Part shown: piece by piece, positions 21,221-34,000 of the stretch
How positions within the stretch are numbered: position 1 is the stretch's first letter
Layout of the letters: each line of letters starts with the position of its first letter
Source: Hydractinia symbiolongicarpus
Taxonomy: Eukaryota; Cnidaria; Hydrozoa; Anthoathecata; Hydractiniidae
Assembly (NCBI RefSeq): GCF_029227915.1
Contig: NC_079875.1
Coordinates: forward strand, 4,154,001-4,218,000
DNA length: 64,000 bases
Direction of reading: 5' to 3'
The notes under the pieces: model-generated
The model's input: the letters and a program-made list of their open reading frames with translations, nothing else
The model's database searches: none
What the model was told of the DNA's origin: nothing
Made by a program: the position numbers and the translations under genes

Positions 21221-24200
21221 ATGTCAGTAACGAAAGAGACTCGACCAGAGATTGAAGCATCTCCCGTTAATGATGACGAAGAAAGAAGAGTTGTCAAACT
21301 AACAGAAAAAGGAAAATCCTTTAAACTTCAGTGTCTGTTAGAAGAACGAGAAAGAATATTCAGGCGATTGATGAGAAGGTCGTCCGAAATAGACAACTTA
21401 GTGGGCTTCGGAGCATAACGACGATAGAAGAAACGCTATTAAGATTCAACGACTTGGTAAAAAAGTTTGAAAATGTTCACGAACAATGCGTCCCACTCTT
21501 TACTGATGAAGAGAGGCGCGATGATCAAAATTGGTACGACGACAAAGACGAAAAAATATTTGATTTCAAACATCGTGCCATCAACCAAATTAGAGAGTTG
21601 AAAGAAAAGCAAGAATGTGAAAGTCTGAAATCGCACGATAGCCGAAAGGATAGAGCGTCTAGCAAGTCCCACACAAAGGCGTCATCCGAATCGTTTCAAG
21701 AAGGATTTAATAAGAAAGTGGAGAAAACCGAACGTATGAGTGAAGGAGATTTCAGAAATGAAAGACAAAGATTTGCTCTGGAATTGGAAGAGTTAAAAAA
21801 CTTAGAGGAGGTGTCTCAACTCAAAGCACGTTTGGGTGTCCTGGACCGAAATCTGAAGCGCGTGCAAAAATGTCAACGCAGCCAACCAGATGTAGAGCGG
21901 TATCAACGCAGGATAGATGAAGGTATGAATTCGAGAGTTGATGATGAAAGTAGTATCTTGTTTAAGTTGTTGAAACTACAATCTGCACCAGAAGTTGACA
22001 TTGAGCCATTTAATGGAGACCCACTAAATTTTAATTATTTTATGGCTATGTTTAAGGAGGTTGTAGAATCAAAGGTAGATGATCCCAGAGGCAGGTTAAC
22101 CAGACTTATAAAGTTTACAATAGGTGAACCTAGAGAACTTATTCGACATTGCATACAGCACCCCCCTGAGGTTGGTTATGAAAACGCTATTGAACTTCTG
22201 ACAAAAAGGTATGGGAATCCCCATATTATTCTAGCTAATTACAGAAAGGAAATAAGAGATTGGCTTCAGTTAAAGTTCAACGACGCAAAAGGGTTCAGAG
22301 ATTTTTTCAGTTTCTTAATAAAGTGCCAGAGCATTGTAATTGGGAGGGACTGAAATGTGTTGGATACCCCTGATACCATATGTGCTCTCGTTTCCAAGTT
22401 GCCAGGTTCTTTGACGGATCGTTGGAACCGCAAGGTTATGATAAAACGTCATAAGCACCTTTCAGAACCTAGTTTAGAGGATTTCATTGACTTTATTGAG
22501 CAGGAGTCTACCTTGATAAATGATCCGCTATTTTCAAGGAACGCACTTAAGCAGTTTACTAACACGAAGGAAAAGTTACCTGATAAGAGGAAATCTTACA
22601 AAAGCTTTGCTATGAATACCAACTATAGATCGTCAAATGACATTAAAAGGCTGTGCCCTGCTTGTTCTGCTAAGCATGATTTAGATGACTGTAAACTGTT
22701 TCTGAGTTATACCATAGAGGACAGAAGCAAATTTCTTGGACGAAAAAGATTATGCTATGGCTGTTACGATCCAATAACCGACGAACACAACGCAAAATCC
22801 TGTCCACATCGACGCAAATGTACCATTTGTAAAGGAAACCATCCTACTGGTTTGCATGGCTTTAGATTTAGGAAAAGAAGTGACTCCAAGGATAAGGAAG
22901 AAAACAAAGAAAGCACCGAAGAGAAGGAATCTGTTAAGAGCAATGTCACTGGATTGTCAAAATCATGCAATTCTTTAAACGTTGGTGAAGTTATCAGTCT
23001 TTGCATAGTGCCAGTAAAGGTATCACATAAATCTACTGGTAAGAGTGTGACTACCTTAGCCATGCTGGATAATTGCAGCCAAGCTTCGTTTGTAACGACA
23101 GATCTAGTCAAGAGATAGGACGTCAGTGGTGCTGAAACATCATTAGCCATTAAAACAATTAACGGAACAGAAACTGTTAAATCTGAGGCAATAGAAGATT
23201 TGATAATTGAAGGCATTAGCACACAATTTGAAAATATCCCGTTCATGTTACCCAAGGCATACACAAGAAGAGAACTGCCCGTAGATAAAGATGATATAGC
23301 AACTACCGATAAGTTATCTCAATGGAAATACTTGGAACCGGTTTATCCACACTTTAGAATCCAGAAGTTTGATGTTGACTTGTTGATTGGCGCAAATTGT
23401 GCAAAGGCACTTGAACCAGTGGATGTGCTGCCCAGTCAAGAGGGTGGCCCATATGCATACCGAACCATACTTGGATGGTGCATTGTAGGACCAATCAAGT
23501 CAGAAGGTAAAAATAATTATTCTATCAAATCTTGTCATAAAATTGCTGTGAACGACATAGGAAACAACGGAATTGCTAAGCATCATTTTGAATCAAAAAG
23601 TAGTGTGAAAGAAACTCATATTAGTAACATGCTTGAAAAGTTGTACCTTTCAGATTTTACGGAGGCAAGATTGTCGCCTCGCAGCAACATAGAATTTAAT
23701 CTAGAAGAAATGTCAATAGAAGATAAAACATTTCTAACCATAATGGAGTCAAAAGCAGGCAAGGTTGGAAGTCATTATGAACTGCCTTTGCCATTCCGAA
23801 ACAAAGACTTGTTGATGCCTGACAACAGAAACGTTGTGCTGAGAAGACTGATGCATTTAAAGGAAAGATTTATACGAAATCCGAAATTCCTAGCTGAATA
23901 CCAAAGGTTCATGAAGAACATCATAGATAAAGGCTATGCAAGAAAAGCCGTGCTACCTGCATCTCCTGAGAAGTCTTGGTATATCCCCCATCATGCAGTT
24001 TATAATGAAAAGAAGAATAAGATCAGAGTAGTCTTCGATTGTGGAGCAGAATACCATGGTAGATCATTAAACAAGGAATTGATCCCTGGACCAGACTTTA
24101 CCAACCATCTTATAGGTGTGCTTAACAGATTTAGAGAAGGAACCATAGCAGTCATGGCTGACATCGAATCTATGTACTTCCAGGTGTTTGTAACGGAACA

Positions 24201-27003
24201 CCAAAGATCGTTTCAGAGAATTCTTTGGTGGGACAAAAGCGATAAAGAAATGACCAAACCGGTCGAATACGAAATGAATGTCCACATCTTTGGAGCGACT
24301 TCGTCTGCGAGTTGTAGCAATTATGCCTTGAAGAAAACTGCCTTAGATAATCAAGGCAAATTTAGAACTGATGCAGCGGAAACGTTATTGAAGAATTTTT
24401 ATGTCGATGACATGCTGAAGTCAAAAGATAATCTTGGTGAGACCATTTCGTTAATGAAAAACGTCACTTCTATGTGTAAGGCGGGAGGTTTTAGGTTAAC
24501 AAAATTTGTCAGCAATAATAAAGAAGTGTTATTGTCTATACCTGAAGATGATCGGAAAACGGGGTTTACTGATTGTGAATTATTGTCTGGAGATACGGAT
24601 CTGCCGTCCGATAGTACGTTAGGTATCACATGGGATATCGAAATGGATTGCTTCAAATTTAAGATCGAACTGAAAAAGACGCCCTACAGCAGAAGAGGTA
24701 TGCTTTCTATGTTGAGCACGTTGTACGATCCTTTGGGATTTATAGCTCCATTTCTAGTCAGAGGAAAAATAATCCTTCAAGAACTGTGCAGCATGAGCCT
24801 AAATTGGGATGACCCAGTTCCTGAAGACAATTGTAATGACTGGAACAGATGGAAAGACTGTATCCAGCCTCTTGAAGGATTTAGAATACCGCGATGCTTC
24901 AAGCCCAAAAAATTTGGTAAGATTGTTCATTCCTCGATCCACTACTTTTCTGATGCATCAGAGTTTGCATATGGCCAAGCTACGTACCTAAGAATAGTAA
25001 ATGAAAGTGGCAGAGTACATGTTTGCTTGGTTATGGGTAAGGCAAGAGTCGCTCCTTTGAAATTCGTATCTATGCCTCGATTAGAATTAACAGCAGCTAC
25101 TTTGTCTGTTAAGATAGCTTCTTTGTTGAGACAAGAATTGCGACTACTATGTATTAATGAATATTTTTGGACTGATAGTCAAGTCGTCTTAGGATATCTA
25201 AAGAATCAAACGAAAAGATTCAAAGTTTTTGTGGCTATTAGGATCGAGATTATCAGAAGCAACAGCAAAATCGACGATTGGAATTATGTACCGTCGAACG
25301 AAAATCCGGCCGACATAGCGTCAAGAGGATCAGATGCTTCCAAAGACAAACAAGTTAAAATGTGGTTTAGAGGACCAGAGTTCTTGTGGAATGATCAGTC
25401 TAGTTGGAAACTATCCAAACACGCCGCAGAAGTAGACGAAAACGACCCGGAGGTTAAGAAAGTGAAAGTAAACGCTTGCCTAGTCACAAATGATCTGATG
25501 AGCACGCTTGAAGAACGCATGTCTTGCTGGAAGAAAATAAAGCGTGTAATGGCGTGGATCCTTCTGTTTGCAGATAGAATCAAAACGATAAAACCCGGCG
25601 ATGCATCCACGAAAGGTATCATCGACGTAGAACGATTGAAATGCGCTGAAAGAAAAATCATGCAACTGACTCAAGAAAAGTATTTCGAAACGGAATTGCG
25701 AAATTTGTTGTCTGGGAAAATCAATGTTAAAAACAAATTGTCGAAACTTAATCCCTTTGTTGATTCACAAGGCCTGTTAAGAGTAGGAGGAAGAATCGAA
25801 CGATCTGGGCTAGATAAAGAACATGTGCATCCTATCATCATGCCGAAAGAGAGCCAGACATCCATGTTGATTATTCGATATTGCCATCAGAACGTCGCAC
25901 ATGCGGGCAGAGAAATAACCATCAACAAAGTACGAAGTTATGGGATTTGGATCGTGAATATAAATGCTTTAACACGAAAGGTCATTCATAAGTGCACCAT
26001 ATGTAGGAGTTTAAGAGGACGTGCTGGAGAGCAAAAGATGGCCGATTTGCCAAAAGAAAGGTTCAACGAAGCACCACCATTCAGTTATTGCGGATTAGAT
26101 TGTTTTGGTCCATTCTTGATCAAGGTAAGGAGAAGCGAGATGAAAAGGTATGGTGTATTGTTTACATGTTTGTCTAGCAGAGCTGTACACATTGAAATCG
26201 CAAGCAGTTTAGAAACTGATACGTTTATTTTGGCCCTTCGTCGCTTTGTTGGCAGAAGAGGAAACGTAAGGTATCTAAGATCTGATAATGGGAGTAACTT
26301 CGTTGGAAGTGATAATGAATTAAAACGAGCTTTTTTAGAAATGGATCATGAAAAAATCAAGTTTTTTCTAAACGAGTTAAACACTGATTGGATATGGAAC
26401 TTCAATCCACCAGCAGCCAGTCACATGGGAGGAGTCTGGGAGAGGCAGATAAGATCAGCCAGACAAATTCTAACCTCATTGCTAAAGACCCACGGTTCAA
26501 GTTTAGATGATGAATCATTAAACACCCTCCTCATTGAAACGGAAGCCATATTAAACTCAAGACCCCTAACAGTCGATACCCTCAGTGACGCGAATAGCTT
26601 CATACCAATATCTCCATCAAATATCTTGACAATGAAGTCAGATGTCGTGTTGCCACCACCGGGAGAATTTCCGAAACCTGATGTTTATTCGAGGAAAAGA
26701 TGGCGTAGAGTTCAACACATAGCAAATGAATTCTGGATTAGATGGAGAAAGGAATTTTTTTCAACCCTTCAGGAACGTCGACGTTGGAACACGATTAAAC
26801 GTAATTTTGAGGTTGGAGACATCGTCATATTAAAAGACTCAACCATGTTTACGGTTCGAAATCGATGGCCGTTAGCAAGAATTGTGAGCGTCGTGTCAGA
26901 TAAGCATGGAATAGTGAGAATTGTGAACATTCGAATGAGCGGATCTCGAGTCGTAATGCAACGGCCGATATCAAAGGTAGTTTTGCTTCTGGAAAACGAA
27001 TAG
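21221..27003 (+). pseudogene. BEL/Pao gag-pol polyprotein, interrupted
   Basis: ATG 21221 starts a charged gag. A frameshift near 21410 moves reading to another frame, which then runs to 27003 with two in-frame stops (TGA 22351-22353 and TAG 23116-23118). Recognisable parts are zinc knuckles (CPAC, CYGC, CTICKGNHPTGLH) near 22660-22850; an aspartic protease LDNCSQ near 23068; reverse transcriptase with NFYVDD at about 24397-24411; RNase H (YFSDAS, PRLELTAA, WTDSQVV) at about 24945-25320; a zinc-binding integrase start (HQNVAH, CTIC) near 25890-26005; and integrase catalytic residues in GLDCFGPF, RSDNGSNF and WERQIRS at about 26095, 26280 and 26437. Integration uses a DDE mechanism. The length and order are typical of the family. 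Confidence 0.95.
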
Positions 27004-27064
27004 TCCGATTCCCGACGAGGAGCCATTAGGTTATGTTGTATGCACGAACATGAGAGGAGCCATG

Positions 27065-27628
27065 TGTTCCTGCCGTATTGAAATTTATATTTATTATGTA
27101 ATTTGTGTTGTCCTTGTGTTGTCCCGTTTGTGCTCTGCTGTAGAGTTCGCTCTGCGGTGGAGTACGAGATGCATTATATTCGTTAGTTTTGTGTTGTGAT
27201 GTCCCGTGTTAATTATGTATAAGAATGATTGTAATTTTGGTAATATTTTTAGTTAAATTTTCCCCTTGAGTCTGTTTTTTTGCACATCTTGCACATCCTT
27301 TTTCTGTGCTAGCAGTCTTCAGCATGTAGCGACAAGGTCGGACATAAACTTCAGGAATACATTCGCTGTTGAGTGAATCAGTAATTTATATTCGCAAATC
27401 ACAGGAGTTGTCCTGTATCTCAGTTACATTATCAGTAGTTTTCTCTCACTTGTAGTTGGCTTGGCTTACGCCACTATATTTCTAGTAAGTGTTTATTTCT
27501 TATTATATTTTATGTCATCTTACATGTGTAATTTGTTGCTTAAACTTCGCCCTGTATTCTGTTTGTTTAGCGAGTAAGATTATTAACTACTCCGTTGGAA
27601 TCGTGTCTATAATTTCCAAGCACCTACA
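27065..27628 (+). repeat. 3' LTR of the BEL/Pao element
   Basis: Direct repeat of the 5' LTR, immediately followed by the AGTAC target duplication at 27629-27633. Confidence 0.95.
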
Positions 27629-27782
27629 AGTACTCACTGGGGACAATGAGGTTGGGATATCCATTGAGAGCAAAAATAATAATTCTTTCTTCTCAGAACA
27701 TTACAAAGCGGTTAACAACAATGTTTTGACATGTGGTATCATTGAATAGAATTTTAATTCGGTAATGCGTTTTAAAAACATC

Positions 27783-27844
27783 AACCTTGTCCCCAGGGCA
27801 CCTTGCATCTTTATGACATCTGGGACCCCAGGGTCGAGGTTGAA
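27783..27844. repeat. 62-bp foldback element
   Basis: AACCTTGTCCCCAGGG at the left pairs with CCCCAGGGTCGAGGTTG at the right. It belongs to the same family as 6309-6387 and 7747-7800. Confidence 0.75.
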
Positions 27845-28066
27845 AAAACATGTATCAAAAAGTAGTTTTTTTGCTTCAGTCCAATATTGTACTGCAAGTT
27901 GCTTAGAAATTGCAGATTTTAATACAGTTGTTGAAAAAGTGGTTGGCTTATATAAAAAAACATAGACTGGTAGGAAAGAAATTTGTACAAAGTTGAAACA
28001 CAGGGCTTGAATTAATCTTTGATAATTATATGAATATTTACACTTGCGTTTATTTGAATTGTTTAT

Positions 28067-31000
28067 TTAGATAACTACTTCTGTTTCTTCATCAACACTT
28101 TGATCCTCTGTATCATGGTATGTTTCAACATCACTGAAGTTCTCACCTTTCTCTTCTTCAATATCTATCGCGTTGGCTCGAACCAGTTTTTGAAACTCTC
28201 GAAAGTCCTTCATCTTCGTTTTTGTGACACGATAAACAAAATCGTTGTCGGTCGTTAATACGATCGAGCGGAGTTTGTTCTCCGATATGTAAGTTGTGTT
28301 TCTCATGTAACCCTCCTCCACTAAAAACAAGTGACGCTCTTTTATGCGTTGCAGAGAAGCTGAAAAGACTCGCGGGAATTTTGTGAATAAAGCAAGCCTG
28401 CCTTCCATCTTTTCAGTGACGTAATTGACCTGAAGTAATAAAAAAAACTTAATGAAGATAACATCACGCATGTAATAACTATATTGCTGTTCAATTTTAA
28501 CGTGTAAAAAAAAATTACATTCTCGTTTGGCACCAGTTTTCCACGCCTTTTAAAAAGTTGTGACCTTGCTAAAATACAAAAAAAAAAAAAAATGAAAAAG
28601 ATTCAAAAAAACGTTCTCTTAATCCATAGTCTAAAATTACATTAACATAAGATGATGATGTACAGTCAAGTCCATAAATAGCTACAAGATTTTACTCTTC
28701 TTACTTGTTTCCTTCGGACTTAATGCATTTATTTTGTTACTTCATTTCTATGGACCATTGAAGAGAAGTTGAAAATGAGGACTTTCTAACAAACCACACG
28801 AATCAAACAAACTACAATAATACACAACAAACTTTCTTCTGATCACCTTCTAACCTACCTTCTGTGACACAGTGTCGCTGCTATATGTCAGCAGTGCAGG
28901 ATGTTTCATCACTAGTTCATACAACTGTTGCTGGTTAAACCCGAGCTGAAGGAGATTTTTAACTTTTGCATATAACTCAGCGCGTTCGGAGAAAAGCAAA
29001 AGTTGTGGAGCCTTTTGAGCAAGGTAGATCGATTTGTTTTGATCAAGCCGTGGGAACAGCGGGAGCCCTTGTAAGTTATTTAACTGAAATATAAAAAAAA
29101 GATTAATTAGCTAGATGAAAAGTGTGTATACTATAAATTGTTCCTATAGTCTTTAAGCTGCAACTTTAAAGTTGAGATGGCCATAGAGAATATAGATAGT
29201 TATAGAGAAGTATTTTAATTCATTAAATTTTCGCATGTATATCCTTGAGGAGATTACATTAAGCGAAACTGGAAAAATATTGTTTGATTTCAATTTTGTA
29301 ACACTATCTTATAAAGTAGATGTCATACTAATAATCACAATACTGTCGGCAAGTTCAAGATTAAACTATCTTGTTTAGATGAAAAATATTACTGATACAA
29401 TGCTGATACGATGCTGCATTCGGTGAAAAGACGGAGATTCCAGTACCGGATTTACTGCGTTTGGTAGAACTTGTTCTAACCAAAACATGGTATCTGTTTA
29501 ATAAGAACTTCTACACTCAAACAGACGGAGTTGCCATGGGGGGCCCTGCATCATCAGTAGTCGCAGAAATATACATGCAAGCACACGAGACAACAGCATT
29601 AGTCACATCAGACAGACGTCCAAAGGTTTGGAAAAGATATGTTGACGACGTATTCGTCATAATCAAAAGATCTAATCTAGAAGAGTCCCATGAACACATC
29701 AACGGCCTACATCGACAAATCAAATTCAATTGAGCTTGAACACGATAAAAGTATCGCTTTTCTGGACACTTTGGTCAAACGCAAGAACGGTTCCATTTCA
29801 GTTTCAGTGTATCGTAAACCAACACACCTTAACTTCGATCCAACCATCAGGAATCTTGAAATGAAAGTGTCATATCTTCATTACTGAATCGTGCCAACAG
29901 CGTAGTCAGTGACAAACAGGAGAGGAAAATAGAAATTCGACGTGTAAGAAATGCATTAATCGCAAATGGATATAGTCATAAAGCCATCACGCAAGTAGAA
30001 AATAAAATGAAGAGAAGATGCAACGGAGACAACAAGGAAATATCAGAGAAAATTGTCGCATCAGCATTTCTACCCTTCGTACCAGGTACCAGCAAGATCC
30101 TTCGTCGAGTTTTAAGGCAACACAAGATCAAATGCATTCTTAACTCTAAAGACACCCTAAGAAGCACTTTGTCTAAACCGAAAGATAAAATACACCTGGA
30201 AGAACAAAGCAATGTTGTTTACGAAATCTCGTGTAAAGATTGTGATGCAGTGTATATAGGCGAAACAAAAAGAAAGTTTAAGCAACGAGTACAAGAACAT
30301 ATGCGCGCAGTGAGAAACGGAGATGTGAAGAAAAACGAAATTGCGGACCACAGCTGGAGCAGAAGTCATCAGTTTAATTGGGACGAGAAGAAAATCATTG
30401 ACAGAGAATCCAGAACAACGGCCAGGAAGATTAAAGAAACCATCAACAGTGTAGAACGTAACAAACACATAAACAGCATCTCGTATCAGCTTCCTGAAAT
30501 TTGGTTACCAGCCTTACAGAAGAAGAAGTGGTTGCCTACATCTAGGTCCGAACATGTTAATGACCGTAATTAACTGCAATTATGAGCTCGTTTCTGATTG
30601 GTTAATTTTTATGAATTTCGATCCTCTACAATTATATAAATACATGCACAACATCATTTTACTTTGCCCGATAATGGGAGAAGGATCTCCCGAAACGTCG
30701 CCTACTAAACTATCATGTTCAAGAAATGATAAACTTTCCACAGTAATTGTGATAATGATTAATCGTCTCAATGTAAGCAACATTTAGTAGTTACTCTAAC
30801 TTAGAAAAAAATCTATGCAAAAAGTACGAGAAATTATATCCTTAATTTGTTCTTGTTTGATGTGAAAATTTAAACTCAGGTTGTTCTTAGCTCGAAAACA
30901 ATTCAAAGCCTGAGTTTGTTTTCATTTTGGCAGCTATTTGAAAGTTAGAAGTAACAGAACGATTGTTACCATTAAATTTCGTGGCTTAAAGGGAACCCAA

Positions 31001-34000
31001 GGCATAAGATGATGTTAGACTTATATCATAGAGCTTAAAAAGTTGAGAAATTGATTACAATATTTTTTTTTGCGAAAATGACACTTGTTTGATCGTCCCA
31101 GGCCTCTTTATTCTTGGCTGACGACACCATAACTTGGGACCTGCATGTCGGCTTGCAATCAAATTTTGTGAGTAAAAATATAGGGGTTATACAAGCTTTG
31201 TAGATCCTGAGTTATTGGGTCATTGGAAAAAAAATTAGGAGGCCTAGGACGAGCAAACCAGTGTCATTTTGGCAAAAAAAATTGTGTTAGTCAATTCACC
31301 TTCATAATATCTTTGATTTGATAAAGTTTGAATGCACATACCTAACAGGTCTAAAATTACTGATAACAAAAAATGTCAAAATTTGCTATTACTTAAATAT
31401 GACATCATAATTTATGCAACATAATTAAATCTGAAATTCTTTAAGTGTGAATATCTTGAAAACGAAAAGAGCTTTTTAAAAAATTTAAAAAGACTTGTTA
31501 GCTAACTTTTTAAGCTCTATAAAAAAAAGTCCAACAACATTTTATATCTTGGTTTCCCTTTAATAACAAAACGAAATACATACTCGACTTTGTATGGTTA
31601 TCTGATCATCCAGCAACAACAAACTAGGACATTCCATTACCATCTCCTTCACAACATCTTTAGGAATTCCAAGACGTATAAAGCTACGAAAACGGTTTTG
31701 TAGCTTATTTTTAGAAACTTGAAGAACCCTTGGTTTGTTGTAGAGCATCTTTTGAATTTCTTTTTTTGTGAAATCATACGAGCTAAACAAATCCAGCAGT
31801 TTTTTCATGTGGTTTTCGTCTGTTGATAAATCTTTTTCAGATTCAGTTGACAATGAATTTCGAATCAACTAAAATTTGATCAAAAATAATGGGTTTGTAT
31901 AAATAATAATAATAATATAAATAACAATATAGATTGGCCAGCAAAGAAATACAGCAGTTAGGTATAAAATGTCTCTTTACTTCATTATGATTACAGCTAG
32001 AACTAATCATAAATGTTAACAGAAAGACCAAAGTCAATAAAAGACCTAGTCCAAATTAATAATTATTTTAATTATACTATTATAAATAATTTTTTTATTT
32101 TTAATAATTAATTTAAATTTTCCAACCAGAGATGGTATACTAGTACTGCTGTCAACTTGTAATCATAAGGTTACAGGTTAAGTCTCCACTCTGGCGCACT
32201 TTAAATGTGGTGTGGTCAGCCGATTTGGAACTGTTTACAAATCATCAGTTGTCTTTGAAGCACGCAAGCAAGATAATATTCTATATGTATTTCTAGCAGA
32301 GAGGAAAAAAAGCCAGCCATTTGGATGGAATCCCCAAAGGACGTTAACACTTCCTGTTACTTATACTTAAGAGTTCTATAATTTGCAAATTTAAAATTTT
32401 CAAAAACGCATTTCAGTTTTAAAAATTGTTCTTGCACAAAACTACAACTGCCTCCTATTAGTAGCCAATTTCTGTTCAACCTGTGCAGACTTCCCAGAAT
32501 CAAAAGTCACAAAATTTAAAAATCAAAATATCTCTGTACCTGATTGATTTTCCTACGTCTGATCCCCTTGTTATTGTAATACCAAACTGGTTTCTTTGCA
32601 GAATCATTCTTGCATTCATGCTCTCCTTTTGCCAACAATATTCTAAAAAATATAAACAATATCTCTGGACAACCTGGGTCAAAATGTGTTGTTCCTGTTG
32701 TAAATAAATAGCCATTCTATAAGATTTGTTGTGCAAGCTTGGCTGTTTATGGAGAATGATTGTTTATTAATAGTTACCAAACAACTATCGTCTGGTCTTG
32801 ATAAGAAAAGGTATGTTTGTGCGCCAATATGGCTATTTATCACGTGTACGGCACAAATAAACCTTGGGTACACAGAGAAAACAAAAACTTAGCCATAATC
32901 GCCCTTTCCCGGCCACTTTGCCCTAAAACAGCCACTATATAATTATTTTGCTTAATAGACATTTTTATGGTCATCAATAGTATAATCTGCAATAGGGGTA
33001 ATTGAACGTTCTTATATGCCAACAGATAACATGTCTGAAATGCTTTATATTTATTTCCAGTCCTCTAAACCCTGTTAGCTCAGTTTATCCACTACCCGGG
33101 CTCCACTTTTATCATGTGACCAACCATGTGGTTGTTTTCTCACTATTAAAGATAGACAAATGAACAATGTCAAAGAAAACAATAACGACGGGTTGTTTAT
33201 TGCAATATTTATTCTTAAAACTTTGGAGTGTTTAAAGCATTAAAACCCACCAAAAATGTCTGTGGCCATATTAAGGTGCCATTTTTTTTTAATGTAGAGA
33301 TTTCTTAGGTCTACTATTTCCAAACCTCTAGTGTGGATAAAAAACTGTTAACGAGGTACTTAAAGGACAGCACCAAGTATGTAATCCACACAGAGTTGAT
33401 TAAAATTTATTTAATAACAAATTTTTATGAGGGTTCCAAGAATTTTTAAAAAAATATTTTGTCAGCTATTGAACCCACTCTATTATATATATTTTTTATA
33501 AAAAAAATTTCAAGAATTTTAAACAAATATTTCTTTTTTGGATGGATTTATTTAATTACATTGGTCTGTTGTTTATATTTTCTACCTACAGAAATGCTTG
33601 CGCATGTGCAACAAAAACGCAAACTTTTTTAACTTTTGTAAACATTGGCAAGTTATCTATACAAATCCGGGGTTAAAATAATACAAATAAGGGATTATCG
33701 TAATATTGTTCCTTATTAAAAATTTCCCTGTACGACACAAGAAACAGAGTCAGCATCGGGTAAATTTATTCACAGCCCTGTAAAGTACAGTCTTCTTGCA
33801 GGTCTGTCAGTCAGGGAAATCCTGTAGCCTAATTTGGATGTCAGCTTAATTAGGATGTATGATACTGTCTAATTGGGAGTTTTACAGCTTAGTTAAGATG
33901 TACACAACTTTTAACGAGAGTGTCGATAAGCCGAATACGCTGTAAAAAGTGCTGGCATGTTTAGCGTTTTAAAAAAAATTTCAGGTATTCGGCCAAAAAA

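Larger units (their letters stand above)
20606..27628 (+). mobile_element. BEL/Pao LTR retrotransposon, full length, with AGTAC target duplication
   Basis: Two 564-bp LTRs (20606-21169 and 27065-27628) start TGTTCCTGCC and end CACCTACA, obeying the TG...CA rule. The 5 bp before the left LTR (20601-20605) and after the right LTR (27629-27633) are both AGTAC. The LTRs differ at only about ten positions by eye, mostly in one short stretch near the 3' end, so the insertion is fairly young. Between them lies one gag-pol region in BEL/Pao order: gag, zinc knuckles, protease, RT, RNase H, integrase. A purine-rich tract (GAGAGGAG) sits just before the 3' LTR. The coding region is broken, so the copy is not autonomous. 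Confidence 0.97.

Noticed and set aside
22764-23264. Minus-strand frame of 166 codons inside the retrotransposon
   Set aside because: Antisense to the gag and protease coding region with no domain of its own.
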